Assembly: GCF_024347295.1 (NCBI RefSeq)
Contig: NZ_AP025458.1
Span: forward strand, 1,302,001 to 1,366,000
DNA: 64,000 nt
Reading direction: 5' to 3'
Source of the DNA: Vibrio artabrorum
Lineage (GTDB): Bacteria > Pseudomonadota > Gammaproteobacteria > Enterobacterales > Vibrionaceae
Positions 63,356 to 64,000 of this stretch are shown piece after piece. The translations under genes and the position numbers were made by a program. Within the stretch, counting starts at the first letter, position 1; each line of letters opens with the position of its first letter. The notes beneath the pieces are model-generated. The model ran no database searches, had not been told where the DNA came from, and worked only from the letters and a program-made list of their open reading frames with translations.

Positions 63356-64000
63356 TTAGAACGAATAAGCAACGCCCACACGGTATTTTGCTTCACGATC
63401 TTTTGAAGATGAACTGATATCAGAAGACCAAATTTCTGCAAATGGTTTCCAAGATCCGAATTTGTAGTTTACTTTTAGCCCAGCATCCCATTCCCAGTCA
63501 TCGCTATTATATAGAAGTACGTTATCCAAAGATTTTACGTAGTTAGCTTCGTAAGCGAGTCCGAGTTTAGGTAACGATTTTATTTTATAAGCGCCGGTTA
63601 ATGTGATTTTAGATTTTTGAGCCGACTCTAAACGTTCACCGGTCTCTGAATCTCTATCACCAAATTGGGTGTGATTACGGAAGTCAGAATATTCATGACG
63701 GTAACGAATAGCGGTCGTTAAGCCCATCTCTGCTTTATAGCCAACACGGAATTGTGGTTTGTAAGTGACCTTTTTCATTTTCCAGTCACCATCGTTAGCA
63801 TTAGGCTCATCCCAATCCCAAGCAATAGGCATCCCCATTTGTAAGTACCAATTGTTGTTTATTTCATAGGTAGCAGTATTGTCGATTTCCAAACCATAGA
63901 TGTACCAATTGCCGTTGTAGAAACTCTGGCTGTTCGCTGACTTAACAGATTTTGAATCTTCATCGTAGTATGAATCATCAGTGTGGAACTTCAGTTCTAA
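63356..64000 (-). CDS. KdgM-family oligouronide porin, 3' part
   Basis: The frame is open to the right window edge, so only the C-terminal 214 residues are seen. Alternating polar/aromatic strands (FRVGYKAEMGLTTAIRYRHE, KYRVGVAYSF) and the terminal Phe are typical of outer-membrane barrels. The pattern fits KdgM-type oligogalacturonate-specific porins, which let acidic oligosaccharides cross the outer membrane. It lies on the same strand and upstream of the lipoprotein gene, suggesting one transcript. In alginate users such porins carry oligoalginate. Confidence 0.85.
   Translation of the reverse strand, partial: LELKFHTDDSYYDEDSKSVKSANSQSFYNGNWYIYGLEIDNTATYEINNNWYLQMGMPIAWDWDEPNANDGDWKMKKVTYKPQFRVGYKAEMGLTTAIRYRHEYSDFRNHTQFGDRDSETGERLESAQKSKITLTGAYKIKSLPKLGLAYEANYVKSLDNVLLYNSDDWEWDAGLKVNYKFGSWKPFAEIWSSDISSSSKDREAKYRVGVAYSF

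Overview
The window looks like a chromosomal stretch from a marine Vibrio of the V. splendidus clade. This rests on the gene content: a full alginate-catabolism island, a Tad/Flp pilus locus, an FeS-type photolyase, a KdgM-family porin, a CatB-type acetyltransferase, a SEC-C protein and Vibrio-like intergenic repeats. I worked by reading only, so the species is an inference. No rRNA, tRNA, CRISPR array or intact insertion sequence was seen.

Layout. (1) 1-2933: the C-terminal part of a very large type I secreted adhesin with cadherin-like modules and RTX repeats. (2) 3037-24287: an alginate island. The minus strand carries a PheC-like periplasmic protein, a sodium/solute symporter, and the operon kdgF-kdgK-eda. 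The plus strand carries two tandem PL17 oligoalginate lyases, a GntR/FCD regulator, a second symporter, a PL15 exolyase, a DEH reductase, a lipoprotein with two PL7 domains and a CBM32-PL7 lipoprotein. (3) 24415-25299: a LysR regulator. (4) 25919-39088: a Tad pilus locus in the classical order flp-tadV-rcpC-rcpA-(rcpB slot)-tadZABCDEFG, followed by an OmpA-like protein and a coiled-coil protein of unknown role. (5) 39397-61057: mostly core genes (DHH phosphoesterase, methyltransferase, sbcDC, a 47-residue DUF2256 protein, RIO kinase, SDR plus FeS photolyase, UspA, PcfJ-like protein, DUF3297, YkgJ-type cysteine cluster, rsuA with a coupled 53-residue zinc-ribbon protein, GNAT, SEC-C, CatB, GST, U32 peptidase, thioesterase). 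(6) 61360-64000: a lipoprotein with duplicated beta-rich modules beside a partial KdgM-type porin, perhaps the edge of a second uptake locus.

How the alginate genes fit together (inference from known pathways). Surface PL7 lipoproteins cut polymer, symporters import oligomers, and PL17/PL15 exolyases release unsaturated monomer. KdgF and DehR turn this into 2-keto-3-deoxygluconate, KdgK phosphorylates it and Eda splits it to pyruvate and glyceraldehyde-3-phosphate. A shared 13-bp palindrome, ATTGTA-N-TACAAT, lies upstream of most of these units and is a strong candidate operator for the GntR/FCD regulator. One copy overlaps a predicted minus-strand promoter that leads, with no ORF, to an orphan intrinsic terminator; this is a candidate alginate-responsive small RNA (about 20017-20218).
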